From: Diadema setosum
Taxonomy: Eukaryota > Echinodermata > Echinoidea > Diadematoida > Diadematidae
Reading direction: 5' to 3'
Length of the DNA stretch: 64,000 nucleotides
NCBI RefSeq assembly: GCF_964275005.1
Contig: NC_092701.1
Span: 8,011,955-8,075,954, forward strand
In this document: positions 1 to 11,156 of the stretch, one piece after another
Layout of the letters: each line of letters begins with the position of its first letter
Position numbering within the stretch: the stretch's first letter is position 1
The notes under the pieces: model-generated
Told to the model about the DNA's origin: nothing
The model's database searches: none
The model's input: the letters and a program-made list of their open reading frames with translations, nothing else
Made by a program: the position numbers and the translations under genes

Positions 1-54
1 TCACGGTGATGTATAGGTAGATTTGTCAAACTTTTTGATGTTTTCATTCTTCAG

Positions 55-1701
55 TCAATATAGCTGGAATTACTACCTTAGGTGTCCCAGAGCGCGTGTC
101 ACGTGCAAGGATAGAGAGCATCTTTAACGTGAACACTATCGGCACGATCCGACTCACCCTGGCCGTACTTCCCCACATGAAGCAGAAAAAGGCGGGAAGA
201 ATCATCAGTGTCACCAGCGTTGACGGAGTGATAGGTACGGTAATAGAGTTTTCTCTATGAATTATTGCCAGATTATTTCAGTCAGGTTCATGTCATCTCT
301 TGACAAATTGGTATAAATCTAAAATACTTCCAGTTTATAATCATTTTAGGATATACTTTCCATTTTGCTCCTTCATCCTAACTTGATTTATACCTGTGAA
401 CTTTTTCCAGGGCCATATCTGATAGACCTTTTATAACCTCAAATGTATGACATTGTATACTTACGGCAAGATGGCTGTTAATAGTTACAGCGACGTTACC
501 TCTATTACTGGTGTATACACGTAAACAGAGAGGTATAGATGCAGTTGCGTTGTTTTTCTTTTGGATACCCACATTGCAATATTGCTCTGTACCAGTCAAT
601 GTTATACAACGCTCAGTTTACTTTCTATGGTCCCAGATTCTAATGAATTTCATTTACCACTGTCTAGGACGATTTTTACAAAATCTATATTCTCATTTGC
701 CGGACCTAAATTCTGGAATTCCCGTGATAGCAACATAAAAGAAGCTCTAAGATTCAATACCTTTACTTTTAGATTAAAGATATTTTTATTAATTCGTATA
801 TCACTGGGGACTTGCATTTTGAATGCCGCTAATATGTCTCTTTGCTATAACGTTTTTAATTTTTTTTAATTTATTTCATAATCGTTATAACATACTATTC
901 ACATAATTCATATGTAGGTGAGACTATAGTCTCATGTGCTTTGGCACCGACCCTTGAAATCTTCCTCCTTTCCCTGTCCTCTTTCTGACCTTTGACCTCC
1001 TGTCTATTCTTTCCACGCGTATGTTTAAGAGAGCTGCTTCGTTTCTTTATGTGTGTAGTTTCTGTACGTATTTGTTTTTGTTCTGTTTCCCAAGTAGTAA
1101 GTCTTATCGTTTTGTTTGATTATTACTACAATTTACTACTCACGAGAACTGCATTCTACAAGCAAGGCTTTTGAGCAGTCCCCTCCATTTCCGACTTTTT
1201 CTTTATTACGATTCAGTTACAGTTTGCCAATGCATTCCTTTATCTAATAGTATGTTTCATTTCATTGGAAACAAATGACGTGCCCTTAAATATCATTTGA
1301 AATTTGCTGAAGTCACATTGTACCTTACTTTGTTTATGTGCAAATGTCATATTGCATACTTTCGTCGGAAATGAAATGAACGGCATTAAATAAATTTAGG
1401 ATGTGAATGCGGTGACTGGAGAAAAATGTAATTAGCGACGTATACATAGAGTATTTCACGCGATGACCTTCGCGAATTCTGTCAATTCAGGTTATTTTGT
1501 TTTTATCACAATTTCTTTTGGGAATTACTATCCTGATATATACGCGTGTTTTTTTGTTTTTTGTTTTTTTTTTTTTGGTCTTTGTAGTTCATTCAAGAGC
1601 AACATATTGAAGAAATTCAACACCTACAAAATTTACACTTATGCAGTGCTTTTCCAATCTTATAAAGTGGATAAAGAAAACAACATGTATATATGTATAT
1701 A

Positions 1702-1755
<54 letters not shown>

Positions 1756-3930
1756 CATATATATATTTGTGTGTGTGTGTGTGTGTGTGTGCATTTCATT
1801 AATACACTTATACCAGTATACCGTATATCAACTTGCAGGTAAACCTTACAGCGAGATCTACAGTGCCTCCAAGTGTGCCGTGGAAGGGTTCTTTGAATCG
1901 TTGCTCCCCGCTGTCAAGTCATTCAATATCAGGTGACAGTCAAGCGAAATTTGTCAGTACAACTCATTTATTCCACTCCAGTTGAGCGGACTACCAATCA
2001 GCGGACCAATCATTCAGTGAAATAAAGATCAGAACAACAGTTCCGATGGTGGCGTTTCGTTTCGCATTGATTCGTCTAATGACATTGAAAATACTTGAAT
2101 GTTCACGTTATTTATTCTGTTTGTATGTGTTTTGTTCTTTCATTTAAAGGAAGAGAGAATACTGTATAGGAAACCATTATTAAAGACCGTTATCCACGAC
2201 AAGCGAAATACTTATCATTAACGGTCTCCTCCAACTGCATGATATGTATTACGTACGTGTTATTTGCATAAATACATATATCTACTGAGCACCTTGTTGA
2301 TATTCTAACGTGGAGTAATAAAATTACTAAGAAAAAACGAAACGAAACGAAATCGTAGGTTTTATAAGCAAATCGACTTTCTTACTGAAAACCGGTTAAG
2401 AAATGGCCGAGATTACCAATATTGTAAGTCATCATATTAAGTGATGGGTGTCCTCTCTTAGGCGCCAAGTTCATCTTAATTAGTATGTGGATTGAATGAA
2501 TGCAGCCATATTAGTAGAACACATCAGTGAAAGTTTGAGAAAAATCAGATAATCCGTTCAAAAGAAATGCATTTTAAAGAAAACTCCACAATATTTCTTT
2601 TTGTTTTAAGTACAAATTTTCTCGACTTGTCAATAATATATGATTTAGGGTAATATTATTCCCTCTGACTTCTGAAAGAGGCTAGTCGAGTGCTCTTTTA
2701 TTATGCAAGAAAAGTGCAGACATGTTCAATTCTATTTTGATCACCTTTACATCGTTCTACGCATCTGGCATCACACGCTGTAATAGGCTTCTCATCTAGC
2801 AACGGCGACAATGAAACTTGAAAAATTCATAACCTTTCAACTAGTTGTCAGGTTTTCCCCCGAACTTTCACTAATGTATTCTATGTATACCAACATTGAT
2901 GCATTTCCTCAATCCTCATGTATACGAAGGTGAACTTGTTCTTTAATCTAGTTGCTGATCAGACGGTAAGCTACCTTTGTGCACCGGGTGGGTTCCAATG
3001 ATTCTTATGTGATTGGTCAAGCGCTTGACGTTTTGAAGATTTGAATCAAGATTTGATATTTATGCCCACACCAACGTGTCAAGTATACCCATAAATATAG
3101 GTAAAAGATTCCTTCGAATGTTTTCTAAAAATCTGCAGTCTGTTAAGGTATCAATGAATTACTTTGTATTTTTCCATGTTCATAATAAATATTCTTAGAA
3201 AACAGGTCAATTTTAGCAATTCCAAGCAGTCTTCCGTAGAAGTTTTTACTACACAACAATGCGTTACTCCGCCTGACGTCAATAAAACATAGGCCGATAT
3301 CTCCATGCTGGCCAGACTAATTGGGTTTATTCTCAGCCATGTGATCACGCTCTATTAAATTTCACTGAGAGAAGTTGGAAAATGAAGGTCACATGTTCAC
3401 GGTGAACGCATGACGTCTAACTGACAACCAAATAATCTCTCATGCCATGAACTCTTAGCAGGTCTTCCGAATGACATGTTTTGGATAGTGGTGGTGAAGT
3501 GCGTGTTTGTATGTTTGTGTCAGTTGTCATATGTTTTATTGCATGTATTATGACAGCATACAGATTGTCAAAATGCATCTTATTGTTTATTTTTCTCTGT
3601 AGAGTTTCCATGATCGAGCCTAATCGAGTAAAGACAGGAATGGTGTTAGGGGCTTGGATGGAGTTCAAATCTCAACTCAGTGACAATACCATTGACGACA
3701 TCGATCGACGTCAGCTACGTTGCCTTGTTGAATCATCGGGAAAGCATCCCGCCTATTCAGCAGACGACGTGGTCGACGTCTTGACGAAGAAGTGCATCGA
3801 GGTCGACGAACCGATTTTCAGACACCTGCTTGTTTCTCCAGATTACCAGGAGAAATTGGTCGAAGTCGCCAACGACCTGACTGGGGAAAAGAAAATCGCC
3901 TTACTATGCAAGGACATTGGGGCTTCGTAG
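55..3930 (+). CDS. RDH8-like: Gene 1: RDH8/17-beta-HSD1-type short-chain dehydrogenase, partial (exons 2-4)
   Basis: Exons read at 55-234, 1839-1932 and 3603-3930 (stop TAG at 3928-3930), each bounded by AG acceptors and GT donors; phases match genes A, C and D. The first coding exon (cofactor motif TGCSSGIG in the paralogues) must lie left of the window. Exon 2 carries the INIAG strand and the FNVNTIG motif with the active-site Asn, then the catalytic Ser in SVTSVDG. Exon 3 carries YSASK (catalytic Tyr and Lys) followed by the family signature EGFFESL. Exon 4 encodes the substrate-side C-terminus starting [11 protein letters not shown]. The family reduces or oxidises retinoids and steroids with NAD(P)H; the substrate here is unknown. 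No break is seen in the visible part, so it looks functional. It is the only copy on the + strand and converges tail-to-tail on gene A. Intron 2 (235-1838) holds a LINE remnant and a TA/TG microsatellite. Confidence 0.85.
593..960 (+). mobile_element. CR1/L2-type LINE, 3' end remnant in intron 2 of gene 1
   Basis: One frame from about 637 to 800 reads FHLPLSRT, then FAGPKFWNS, then [16 protein letters not shown]. That is the characteristic C-terminal tail of CR1/L2-like LINE ORF2 proteins (the pattern S..GPK.WNSLP..IK followed by F...LK..LL). A 3' untranslated stretch follows. Only the last part of the element is left and no clean 3' tail is visible. It runs in the same direction as the host gene. 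Confidence 0.55.
1684..1791. repeat. (TA)n / (TG)n compound microsatellite
   Basis: About 75 bases of (AT/GTAT) repeats run directly into about 25 bases of (TG)n, 50 bases before exon 3 of gene 1. A long open frame spanning it is an artefact of the repeat joined to the exon. Confidence 0.9.
2464..2952. mobile_element. Palindromic MITE, family 1 (diverged copy)
   Basis: The left arm (AAGTTCATCTTAATTAGTAT, then a stretch with ATGCAGCCATATTAGTAGAA) is repeated in inverted form at the right arm (CCAACATTGATGCATTTCCT and GAAGGTGAACTTGTTCTTTA). The same sequence in better shape lies at 14168-14713. It has no coding capacity and lies in intron 3 of gene 1. Confidence 0.65.
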
Positions 3931-4832
3931 GCTGTGTCTTTGATTCATGTGCAAGAGTTTTTAATTCATATACGCCTTTTTTGCTTCCAGTATATAAGAT
4001 AAGAGGTCTACCCAGTACTTGATATTTACGTTCCTAAAATCTAATTCAGTATACGCTCTATGTCATTATCTTGACTACTACAATGGTAGTATTTGTTTGT
4101 CAGTCAGCTGATAGACAATTATTTCATGCGTGGAAACAATGTAATTTTTATGGTAATGAGAGATCTAGAGCAGCTAGGTACTTTACAATGATTTTTTTTA
4201 TGTGTCTGAACGGTAAAATTTTTGAAAATAGATTGACAAAGGAATATGATGCTGAAGACCGCACCATGACATAAAGACAAATTTTATTTATAAGGAAAGC
4301 TGTTACCAGTTCAGTTAAGTTATTATTTTACTTTAACTCACTGTGCATGTGCCATATTCCACATTTTTTACGAACTTTACATTCTATTTGCTTTCGAGAA
4401 ATATTTCATGCTTTTTCCCAATTTCAAATGACAATTATTTTCAATTGCACATTTTTGTTGATACAAATTAAAGGGAAAATACAATGTATACAACAACAAT
4501 ACTAGATATATACATATACATGTGATACTAATGTTCAAAATAATTGTGTTATTGGAAAAGAGAAGCCCGAATAGGTCTAACACAAGACTGTCAATTTGAG
4601 ATAGAATTAAACAATTGTATAAGGAAATATGGATACAGTGTGATATGACGAACCTACTAAAAAGCAAAAGCTTGATGTAGGCTCCATAGTAATGCAGTGT
4701 AATATCAACCCTTAGTACAATGTGTCAATGACGAAAATTGACGAAACTTGAGAGAACAATGAATTTCGAGAATGTAATCCTTGGTAATAATTTGTACGGA
4801 TGCACAACTTACAATATAATGTTCATAATTAA
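3931..4832. other. Spacer downstream of gene 1
   Basis: AT-rich sequence after the gene 1 stop codon, presumably including its 3' UTR. I see no conserved frame, RNA gene or clear repeat in it. Confidence 0.5.
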
Positions 4833-5175
4833 AGGTTCCCTGAAATACAAATGCATGTTGATTTGTGTTGATTTATGATACACTAAACATTACTTCTTGC
4901 CGTGAAACGAGTACCTAGAAACATTCCATATATTTTAAACTAATTTTTCTTCTATTTTTCTTCAGATTACTTGGATACGCCCACACACACACACACACAC
5001 ACAAAATCCTTCCAAACCAATACCAATATTCCTGTTGTGACCTCATCTGTCAATCACTACTAAAGTACTGATATGCTTGAAAAATACATTGGAATGCACC
5101 TTTCCCTCGACTCAGCATAACTTGCATGTTTCTGTGATAGGAATGTGACTAACAAAAGACATGGCGAGTATTTTA
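4833..5175. mobile_element. TTAA-flanked long-TIR element 'alpha', left half only
   Basis: Starts right after TTAA (4829-4832) with GGTTCCCTGAAATACAAATG and follows the alpha terminal repeat through the TTCCATATATTTT segment and GACCTCATCTGTCAATCA to ACATGGCGAG, where similarity ends. An (AC)11 microsatellite at 4981-5002 has expanded inside it. The mirrored right arm is absent. Confidence 0.7.
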
Positions 5176-6146
5176 ATCAAACATTCTGAATTACAGAGTA
5201 AATAAAGGCCTTTATAACAGTTTTACGACAAACTGTATTGGCAACCTCTGAGTTATACAGGAAAGCAGTTGTGAAAATTAATCTTTGATTTTACACGGAC
5301 TAAGGAAATCACGCACACAAACATACGGAGCAACACACAGACACACACATGGAAAACCTGACAGTTCGCGGTTGGGGACCCCTTACAGCTAACACACACG
5401 AGCTGGAGAATGCTGGCGCACGACGATGATTTCTGAGTCGGTACGGAGGTGAAATAATGAGGAACTTGGCGATCAGTGATGCAGGTGGCCTTGTGATGAT
5501 TCCCCGATGACGCTGACGAGGCGTGACATCGTTCAAAAATTATACTCTATACGGAAGAACAGACAATTTGTCCCATCATTATAATAATCATTTAGTATTA
5601 ACTCCAAATCACATACAGCACACGCATGCACGGCAGGCATTCTGTCCATGTTACAATTTCCATATCACATCTGAATTACTGCTTTCATTTAAGACATTGC
5701 GTTATATTAACAACCTTCCATCATTTAACGCAATATATTATACTTTCTCATTCAAATACAAACATCATTCTTTGATACCTTCTTGGTTTCATAACATAGT
5801 TCACCATCTTCATAATCGTTAATACAAAATAAAGTGTGCTTACCGCCATAGATGAGTTTTCCACACTAAAATACAGGATGAGGACTCCTTGAATAAAAAC
5901 TTGGCGTCGACTGAGGCCGATAGAAGACAAGAAATTGTGGCAAATATTGAAACGGAGTAACATATGGTGAAAATAATATAACGGCTGCTTAACTTGAACT
6001 CCAGACGACACGAATTCAATGACAACTTAATTGACTGACAGCAAAGAACGTAATGACTAAACGTGTACAGTGGATGGATATTATACCTTCCCCAACGTAG
6101 CACTTTGGGCGTGGCACGGAAAAGCTATGGCTGACAATACACGAGT
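5176..6146. other. Spacer between two alpha elements
   Basis: Mostly unique-looking AT-rich DNA, with a CA-rich patch near 5310-5350. No supported gene. Confidence 0.4.
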
Positions 6147-6931
6147 AACCCTTAAATCCAAGTGCATGTTGATTTGTATTGATTTATGGTAGCCTCAACA
6201 TCACTTTTGCGGTGAAACGAATATCTAGAAACATTCCATATATTTTTAACGATTTTTTTTTCTTCTATTTTTCTTCAGATTACTTGGGAACGCCCACAAA
6301 AAATCCTTCCAAACCAATATTCTTTAGATGACCTCATCTGTCAATCATTGCTAAAGTACTGAAATGTTTCACAAAAGACATTGGAATGCACTTTCCACTC
6401 GACTCAGCATAACTTGCACGTTTCTGTGATATTAATGCGACTAACAAAAGACATGGCGAGGGAACATGCAAGTTACGCCCACAAAAAAAAAAAAAAAAAA
6501 AAATCCTTCCAAACCAATATTCCTGTTGTGACCTCATCTGTCAATCATTGCTAAAGTACTGATATGCTTAAAAAATACACTGGAATGCACCTTTCCCTCG
6601 ACTCAGCATAACTTGCATGTTTCTGTGATATTAATGCGACTAACAAAAGACATGGCGAGGGAACATGCAAGTTATGCTTAATAGGCGAGGGGAAGTTTTG
6701 TTAAACATTTCAGTACTTTAGCAATGATTGACAGATGAGGTCATCTGAGGAATATTATTTTGGAAGGATTTTTTTGTGGGCGTTCTCAAGTAATCTGAAG
6801 AAAAATAGAAGAAAAAAAAAAACGTTAAGAATATATTGGAATGTTTCTAGAGATTCGTTTCACCGCAAAAGTGATGTTGAGGGTATAATGAATCAACACA
6901 AATCAACATGCATTTGGATTTCAGGGACCCT
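6147..6931. mobile_element. Alpha element, foldback copy with both arms
   Basis: The left arm begins near 6147 (its extreme end is eroded). The right arm ends GGATTTCAGGGACCC at 6931 before TTAA at 6932-6935. The arms are inverted copies of each other over about 250 bases, meeting near 6690-6720. A segment of the left arm is tandemly duplicated (about 6300-6480 and 6490-6680), each with an A-run before ATCCTTCCAAACC. It has no coding capacity, so it is a non-autonomous MITE. The TTAA target points to a piggyBac- or Kolobok-type transposase elsewhere in the genome (inference). Confidence 0.75.
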
Positions 6932-6935
6932 TTAA

Positions 6936-7479
6936 ATCCCTAAACATACGCAAACAATTTTAATACAAAGTTACGGTAACGAAAAGGGTATGGTAACGAT
7001 GCGCGTATGTCAACATCTGATTTGCATACATTAACATGGTAACACACACCATGAAAAGAGTAGTTTTAAAGGGAATAGGTTCCAGGTGATAGTCACTTAA
7101 ACATGTGGTACACCTGTGCCAGCTTTCACCAGCGAAGGCAGAATGAAACAAATAGTGACACCTTTTATTGGAGAAGGGTCGAACAAAACTGGGTCATAAA
7201 ATGAATGTCAATTTCCAACCTTACTTGTGACATTTGCTCTTCAACCAAAATTGGCGTTTTTTCAGTTTTCTTCCAGATTTCAACATTTAAAAAGATTTTA
7301 GAAATTGGTTTCCCCTGAAAACTACCCCTCCGACAATTTATTTAGTATGTACCCAATTATTCACAGAATTACCCTCTCATTCTACAAGAGGGCAGCGGCT
7401 CGGATAGTCTGCTCCAACATTGTCTGATCCTGTGATCACCTCCACATGATACTGATGTGCCTGCATTGCGAGTGCCCAT
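6936..7479. other. Spacer, nothing recognised
   Basis: No convincing reading frame, repeat or RNA signal seen on either strand. Confidence 0.4.
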
Positions 7480-8115
7480 CGCATCACTCCTGCTTTTTTC
7501 ATTTGTGTTTTGGACAGGCTGGTCAGGGGGAAATGGTCAATCTCCCGAGGGTATTGGCAATACCTTATTAACCATTCACATTGTCCTCCAACATTTCTTA
7601 CATTTTGATGGACAATATTCCACTCACATTTCCCCCAAAGTGCTCGCCAGAGCGTTGGGTTTCATCAAAAATGCAAAAAGCCCCCCTCGGCTATAGAAGG
7701 GGGACACCCCCTCCCACCCACTCCACTTTCGTCGATCTCCTTGTAGGCAAAGCACACAGTGAAGACGTACACGCGGAAAAAAAGTGCCTATACACCACAT
7801 TACCCATTCGGATTGTCCTGCAATGTTAATTTTCTTACTTTTTAATTGACAATTTTCCAAATATTCACCCATGAGTGTTCATGAGGTCGTAGCATTTCAG
7901 TTCTAAATATGAAAAAGCTCATGGTCAATCTCCATCAATTACACAGCGAAAAGACACTTACGCGGAACCCCCCCCCCCCCCAAGTGACAGATATATGCAT
8001 CTTGCAAATTAGCCATTCGCATTGCCTTGAATATTCATTTCCTTACTTGGGGAATGACAATTTTTCCAAGTATTGCCCTCCCCCTGTAAAAAAAAAAAAA
8101 AAAAAAAAAAAGGGT
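7480..8115. repeat. Degenerate ~220 bp tandem repeat with C- and A-runs
   Basis: Three diverged units are recognisable by a shared core: CATTCACATTGTCCTCCAAC near 7573, CATTCGGATTGTCCTGCAAT near 7806 and CATTCGCATTGCCTTGAATA near 8013. Each is followed by a similar CTTAC...GACAAT...TCC stretch. A 14-base C-run near 7968 and an A-run of about 23 bases near 8088-8110 interrupt it. No gene. Confidence 0.5.
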
Positions 8116-10299
8116 AAAAAATGACGTAATTCTTACCAGTCTCTCCTGTGATGGTGGTTGTCTTTCATCATGTGCGTGATGGTCCGAATTCTGGTCAGGG
8201 ATATTCTCCTTTCGACTTGTTGTATGGGCGGAATATTCAAGGCTTATTTTTATGATTAGACGTGCTTCACGTAAAGGAGTTGTCGATAAACGTGGAAGTG
8301 CTTCTAGAGTTAAAGGAGTGAGTACTTTCCAGATTAATCGAGGGAAATCCAGGAAGCCTTAAAATTAGAGGCAGCCGGTCAGTACTAGGATAGCAGACTC
8401 ATGGGCCTTATTTGCCTAGTGTCGAGTTCGTGGGTGTCGATCTCCTCGGTATCGGACTCGTGGGATGATCGCCATCACAGACGCTTGACGAGATTGTATA
8501 CATGTAAATAGGATGTGGAACAATATGATCTTCTACAATGTAGGGCGTATATTATTTTTTGAATGACTATGGCAAATGCCTGACCGATTGACAGATTACA
8601 ATGAATATGATAAGTCCTGTATTATTCTCTCAACTTTCAATAAAACTTCCTTTTCAAACAAAGTATTAATTGTTCTCAAGTCTGTGTGTGGATTATTCAC
8701 TGAGCAATCTTCCTGATCCGTTCTAGCTCCGAATTTCTTTCGACAAGTTAGAAAACATAATTATGCACTTAACTGAAAGTTAGGATGTAAAGACTTACGA
8801 ACTCGGTGATTAATGTCTTGTTTTTGTTTTTGTTTTTCATCACAGCGGGAGTTATGCATTGAGATGTCTTCGTAAACTGATGATGAAACTAATGCCACTC
8901 CTTTAGAGGGAACTCCTTATTCTATATTTAGTATTATATTTCATCACGTCCTGACCGCAACATTTATGCATTCATACATTTTGGGACAAAATTCAGAGTA
9001 ACAAGTTTCAGCATCAGAGACAAAAAGAAGGCCATATTAGAGCTAATGAAGAAGATGGACAAATCCCAGTCATTTTTTCCACTTTAGTTTATTAGATCAC
9101 TATACAGCACTGTTCACATCGAAATGCCTTCAACATACAGCTCAACATCTATCTATACTCTTCAGTCAATCACACCAATTTTTCACATCTCTGAGAGTGA
9201 TCCTGTTATACGGCTAACTGATTTTTGATGTGCAGCATTAAAAGCAAAAAAAAAAAAGGATAATTGTTTAACTAACTGTTTAAAATTGTGACAAACAAGA
9301 GCATGACTGTGATAAGCTCTTTAAGAAAAAAATATGTTAAAAACGTTTGTCATATACGTTTTTAAAGCTATTTTGCGGTGAGATTTGAAATGTTTGCACG
9401 AATCTATGAAGAGCATTATTATCCTAAACACTTTTCCTGCATCTTTCTCCAAGATCAATAAAAGAGAGCTCTGGGCACTGCAAAAAACACTTAGCTATGA
9501 TACCACAATATATACTGTTATTTGTTACCAACATGCACTGGCCACACCCCTTTTTACATGATTCTGTAAGATATCTCACTTTTTTTCTTATATACTGTTA
9601 TATTGTTTTTACTGCTATAGATAATGAGGCTAGTGGAGAGAAAACGACAGAATCCACATGATAACTCGATAAAGAGAATGAAGACTTCGTCCAGCTCCGT
9701 CTATCGTGTCTATTGCTCATTAGCCCTTCCAAGCCGGAGTAACTATCGTCGGCGTAGATATGAAGAGCATGATCCCAAAATGGGTTAAGCGCCATTTTAG
9801 AATTAGTTTATTATCGAATAGGGCAAACTAAAATCTTTCCAGTGATATACCTCACGCGTTATAGGTCTACATACCAAGGAATATTCTTGAAGTTTTGATT
9901 AAAGACATTCCATTGTTCTACCATTTGCTTTGTTTCTTTTGCAGCTTTAATGGCAAATATCGCAAATACATCAAATTAACAAGATTGGAGTTAACTCATT
10001 TTGCAATGTAAACTTCAAGTTTACCATGACTACGCAGGGACAAGTTTTAACAAACTGACCGAAGGGACGAAAACTGTGTTTGTTAGGTTTTTGTTACTCT
10101 ATAAGCACTGAAATAGTTCGTGCTATATAGGTAATAGAAAACGTTACTCCCGTACGGGAAATTTCATGTATGACATTTCGTTCGCGATGATGGGGTCCTC
10201 TTTGCTACGACTTGGGGAACAAGTCACTATGAAACTATAATTTCTCCTTGGAATGTATTTGCAGTTTCCCATGCGACCGATTGTGTTGTAATCATACTG
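8116..10299. other. Intergenic region downstream of gene A; contains a duplicated downstream block
   Basis: No gene recognised. The stretch at about 9075-9350 (TTTAGTTTATTAGATCACTA onward) resembles 46735-46990 and marks the downstream end of the duplicated unit in A and D. The remainder is unremarkable AT-rich DNA. Confidence 0.5.
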
Positions 10300-10926
10300 A
10301 TTTTCATTTCATTTCATTTATTTCTATCATTCAATAAGGATAAAAAAAAAACACATCCATATATACAACATACCAATCAAAACAATGTTAACACACAATG
10401 TTAACACAAAGTGTTAATACATGTACTAAACAAATCAGCACAAAGTACGCATTGCATGACTGTAATGATGAAAAATGAATGTACACAAGAAAGCCTTTAT
10501 ATGACTTGTAAAACTGTACATACCTAATAGTGTAAAGAAACAAATTTGAACTGGAAAAACCAAACCAAAACAAAACAAAACAAAAAAAAAAACAAATTGA
10601 AATAGTCAAAATACATATATATCACACAGAGTCTAAAACCAATGCTTTCACACAGAACATCAGTATGAACTCAGAAGAATCTTTTTATACTGTTCTTTAA
10701 AAATATCATTGTATTGTAGATTAAAAACATAGCTCACATTCAAATCATTCCACAATACAGGTCCAGTATACCGTAGTGAATATTTAAACTTATCATTAAA
10801 AAAAAGACCATCGGTGAAAGTGATAACATGATGTATATAGTATAATGAGTGTGAACATAAGCAATAATCACAAACATTTTCATAACAATATGGAGGAAGA
10901 GTTTTTGAATGATCACGTTGCATCAA
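10300..10926 (-). mobile_element. CR1/L2-type LINE, 3' end remnant
   Basis: On the - strand, 10926 to 10660 encodes SLRYTGPVLWNDL and ends FKEQYKKILLSSY. This is the typical ORF2 C-terminus of CR1/L2-like LINEs. About 360 bases of 3' UTR follow, ending at a pentanucleotide tail that reads TTTCATTTCATTTATTTC on the + strand near 10305. The element is 5'-truncated. It lies just downstream of gene A. Confidence 0.6.
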
Positions 10927-11156
10927 CGAAGCAATTGCATCTTATTTATATGATTTCAATAATTCAAATATGGGTGCTTGATAATTCGCTTATATTTTTG
11001 TTCATCCTCTTTTGGAGACTCCCGTGTGTGCCTTGGTGACACAGGAAGTCTCCCAAATTGACAGAGGCCCCATTCATCACTTTGCCATTTTTTTTTTTTT
11101 GAGAGCACAACATGCTCAATGAAATCTTAACTCTCCTGCACATATGATTAAACTAT

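Noticed and set aside
1463-1936. 157-codon frame with a poly-(YI) stretch
   Set aside because: The frame runs through the TA/TG microsatellite and only its end coincides with real exon 3 of gene 1.
7457-8124. Several 70-82 codon frames around 7.5-8.1 kb
   Set aside because: They overlap each other on both strands within a degenerate tandem repeat and show no domain.
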